DNA of 42,514 nt from Chara braunii (Eukaryota; Streptophyta; Charophyceae; Charales; Characeae): the NCBI GenBank assembly GCA_003427395.1, contig BFEA01000136.1, forward strand, positions 1,649,533-1,692,046, in the 5' to 3' direction. Positions 42,255 through 42,514 of the stretch are shown in pieces. The position numbers were made by a program, and so were the translations under genes. The notes beneath the pieces were generated by a model. That model was not told the origin of the DNA, did not search any database, and worked only from the letters and a program-made list of their open reading frames with translations. Position 1 is the stretch's first letter, and the number at the start of each line of letters is the position of its first letter.

Positions 42255-42423
42255 TGTCACCCACACCAGCGACTTGGAACGACAATGCAGCAGCTGCCTG
42301 CAACAAAGTCATGGTGCACTACGACGAACACCACTGGCATGATCAGCATCCAATCTTCCAGCTCCCCATCTGGAGCGCCTGCCGCCAACCAATCCATGCC
42401 TGCATCTTCAACTTGCACAACTG
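42255..42423. other. Non-coding flank
   Basis: No recognisable gene; ends in the dinucleotide repeats. Confidence 0.35.

Positions 42424-42514
<91 letters not shown>
42424..42514. repeat. (GT)n followed by (GA)n microsatellite at the window end
   Basis: About 22 GT units to 42468, then about 23 GA units running to the last base. The array probably continues beyond the window. Confidence 0.95.

Overview
The window is nuclear DNA of a plant-lineage eukaryote, most likely a repeat-rich streptophyte (land plant or charophyte alga; a Chara-like genome would fit, but I cannot confirm the species). The reasons are: one host gene with a plant U-box/receptor-like-type kinase domain; a Ty3/gypsy retrotransposon primed by the initiator-methionine tRNA; an endonuclease-type LINE; a PIF/Harbinger transposase relic; and many simple repeats. 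No tRNA, rRNA, CRISPR or bacterial gene was seen.

Layout. 281-2827 (+) is the only intact host-type gene: an intronless 848-codon fusion of a beta'-COP-like WD40 propeller, a coiled coil and a degenerate kinase domain (a predicted pseudokinase). 2.8-5.2 kb is non-coding with a 56-bp repeat, poly-C and G-rich tracts, a 120-bp tandem duplication and a TTG microsatellite. 5.2-6.3 kb (-) is a 5'-truncated, internally deleted LINE copy. 6.3-9.5 kb is AT-rich with diverged direct duplications and a degenerate GGCCCA-type repeat. 9.5-9.84 kb and 10.8-15.8 kb are blocks of a degenerate TACTC pentanucleotide satellite with higher-order structure of about 0.5-0.65 kb. 15.8-21.5 kb has no recognisable gene.

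From 21.5 kb to about 41.4 kb a LINE on the minus strand is split by a nested Ty3/gypsy element (24771-38479, minus strand). The LINE supplies ORF1, endonuclease and reverse transcriptase fragments right of the insertion, and the rest of the reverse transcriptase and C-terminal region left of it. The gypsy insertion duplicated AACTA and split the LINE reverse transcriptase. Going leftwards, the gypsy element reads: 5' LTR (about 2.65 kb), primer-binding site, gag, CCHC knuckle, protease, reverse transcriptase, RNase H, a PHD-like zinc finger joined to the integrase zinc-binding domain, integrase core, integrase C-terminus, at least two extra ORFs in the env position, an assembly gap, and the 3' LTR. 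From 41.4 kb to 42.25 kb (-) lies a decayed PIF/Harbinger transposase, followed by GT/GA microsatellites at the window end.

The most unusual part is the gypsy element. It has a PHD-like finger in the integrase reading frame, stop codons that touch or overlap the next start codon (TGATG, TAA-2 nt-ATG, ATGA), two or three unrecognised ORFs after integrase, and a long open frame inside the transcribed part of the LTR. It also carries frameshifts and in-frame stops, so this copy is not autonomous. The second point of interest is the WD40-pseudokinase host gene.
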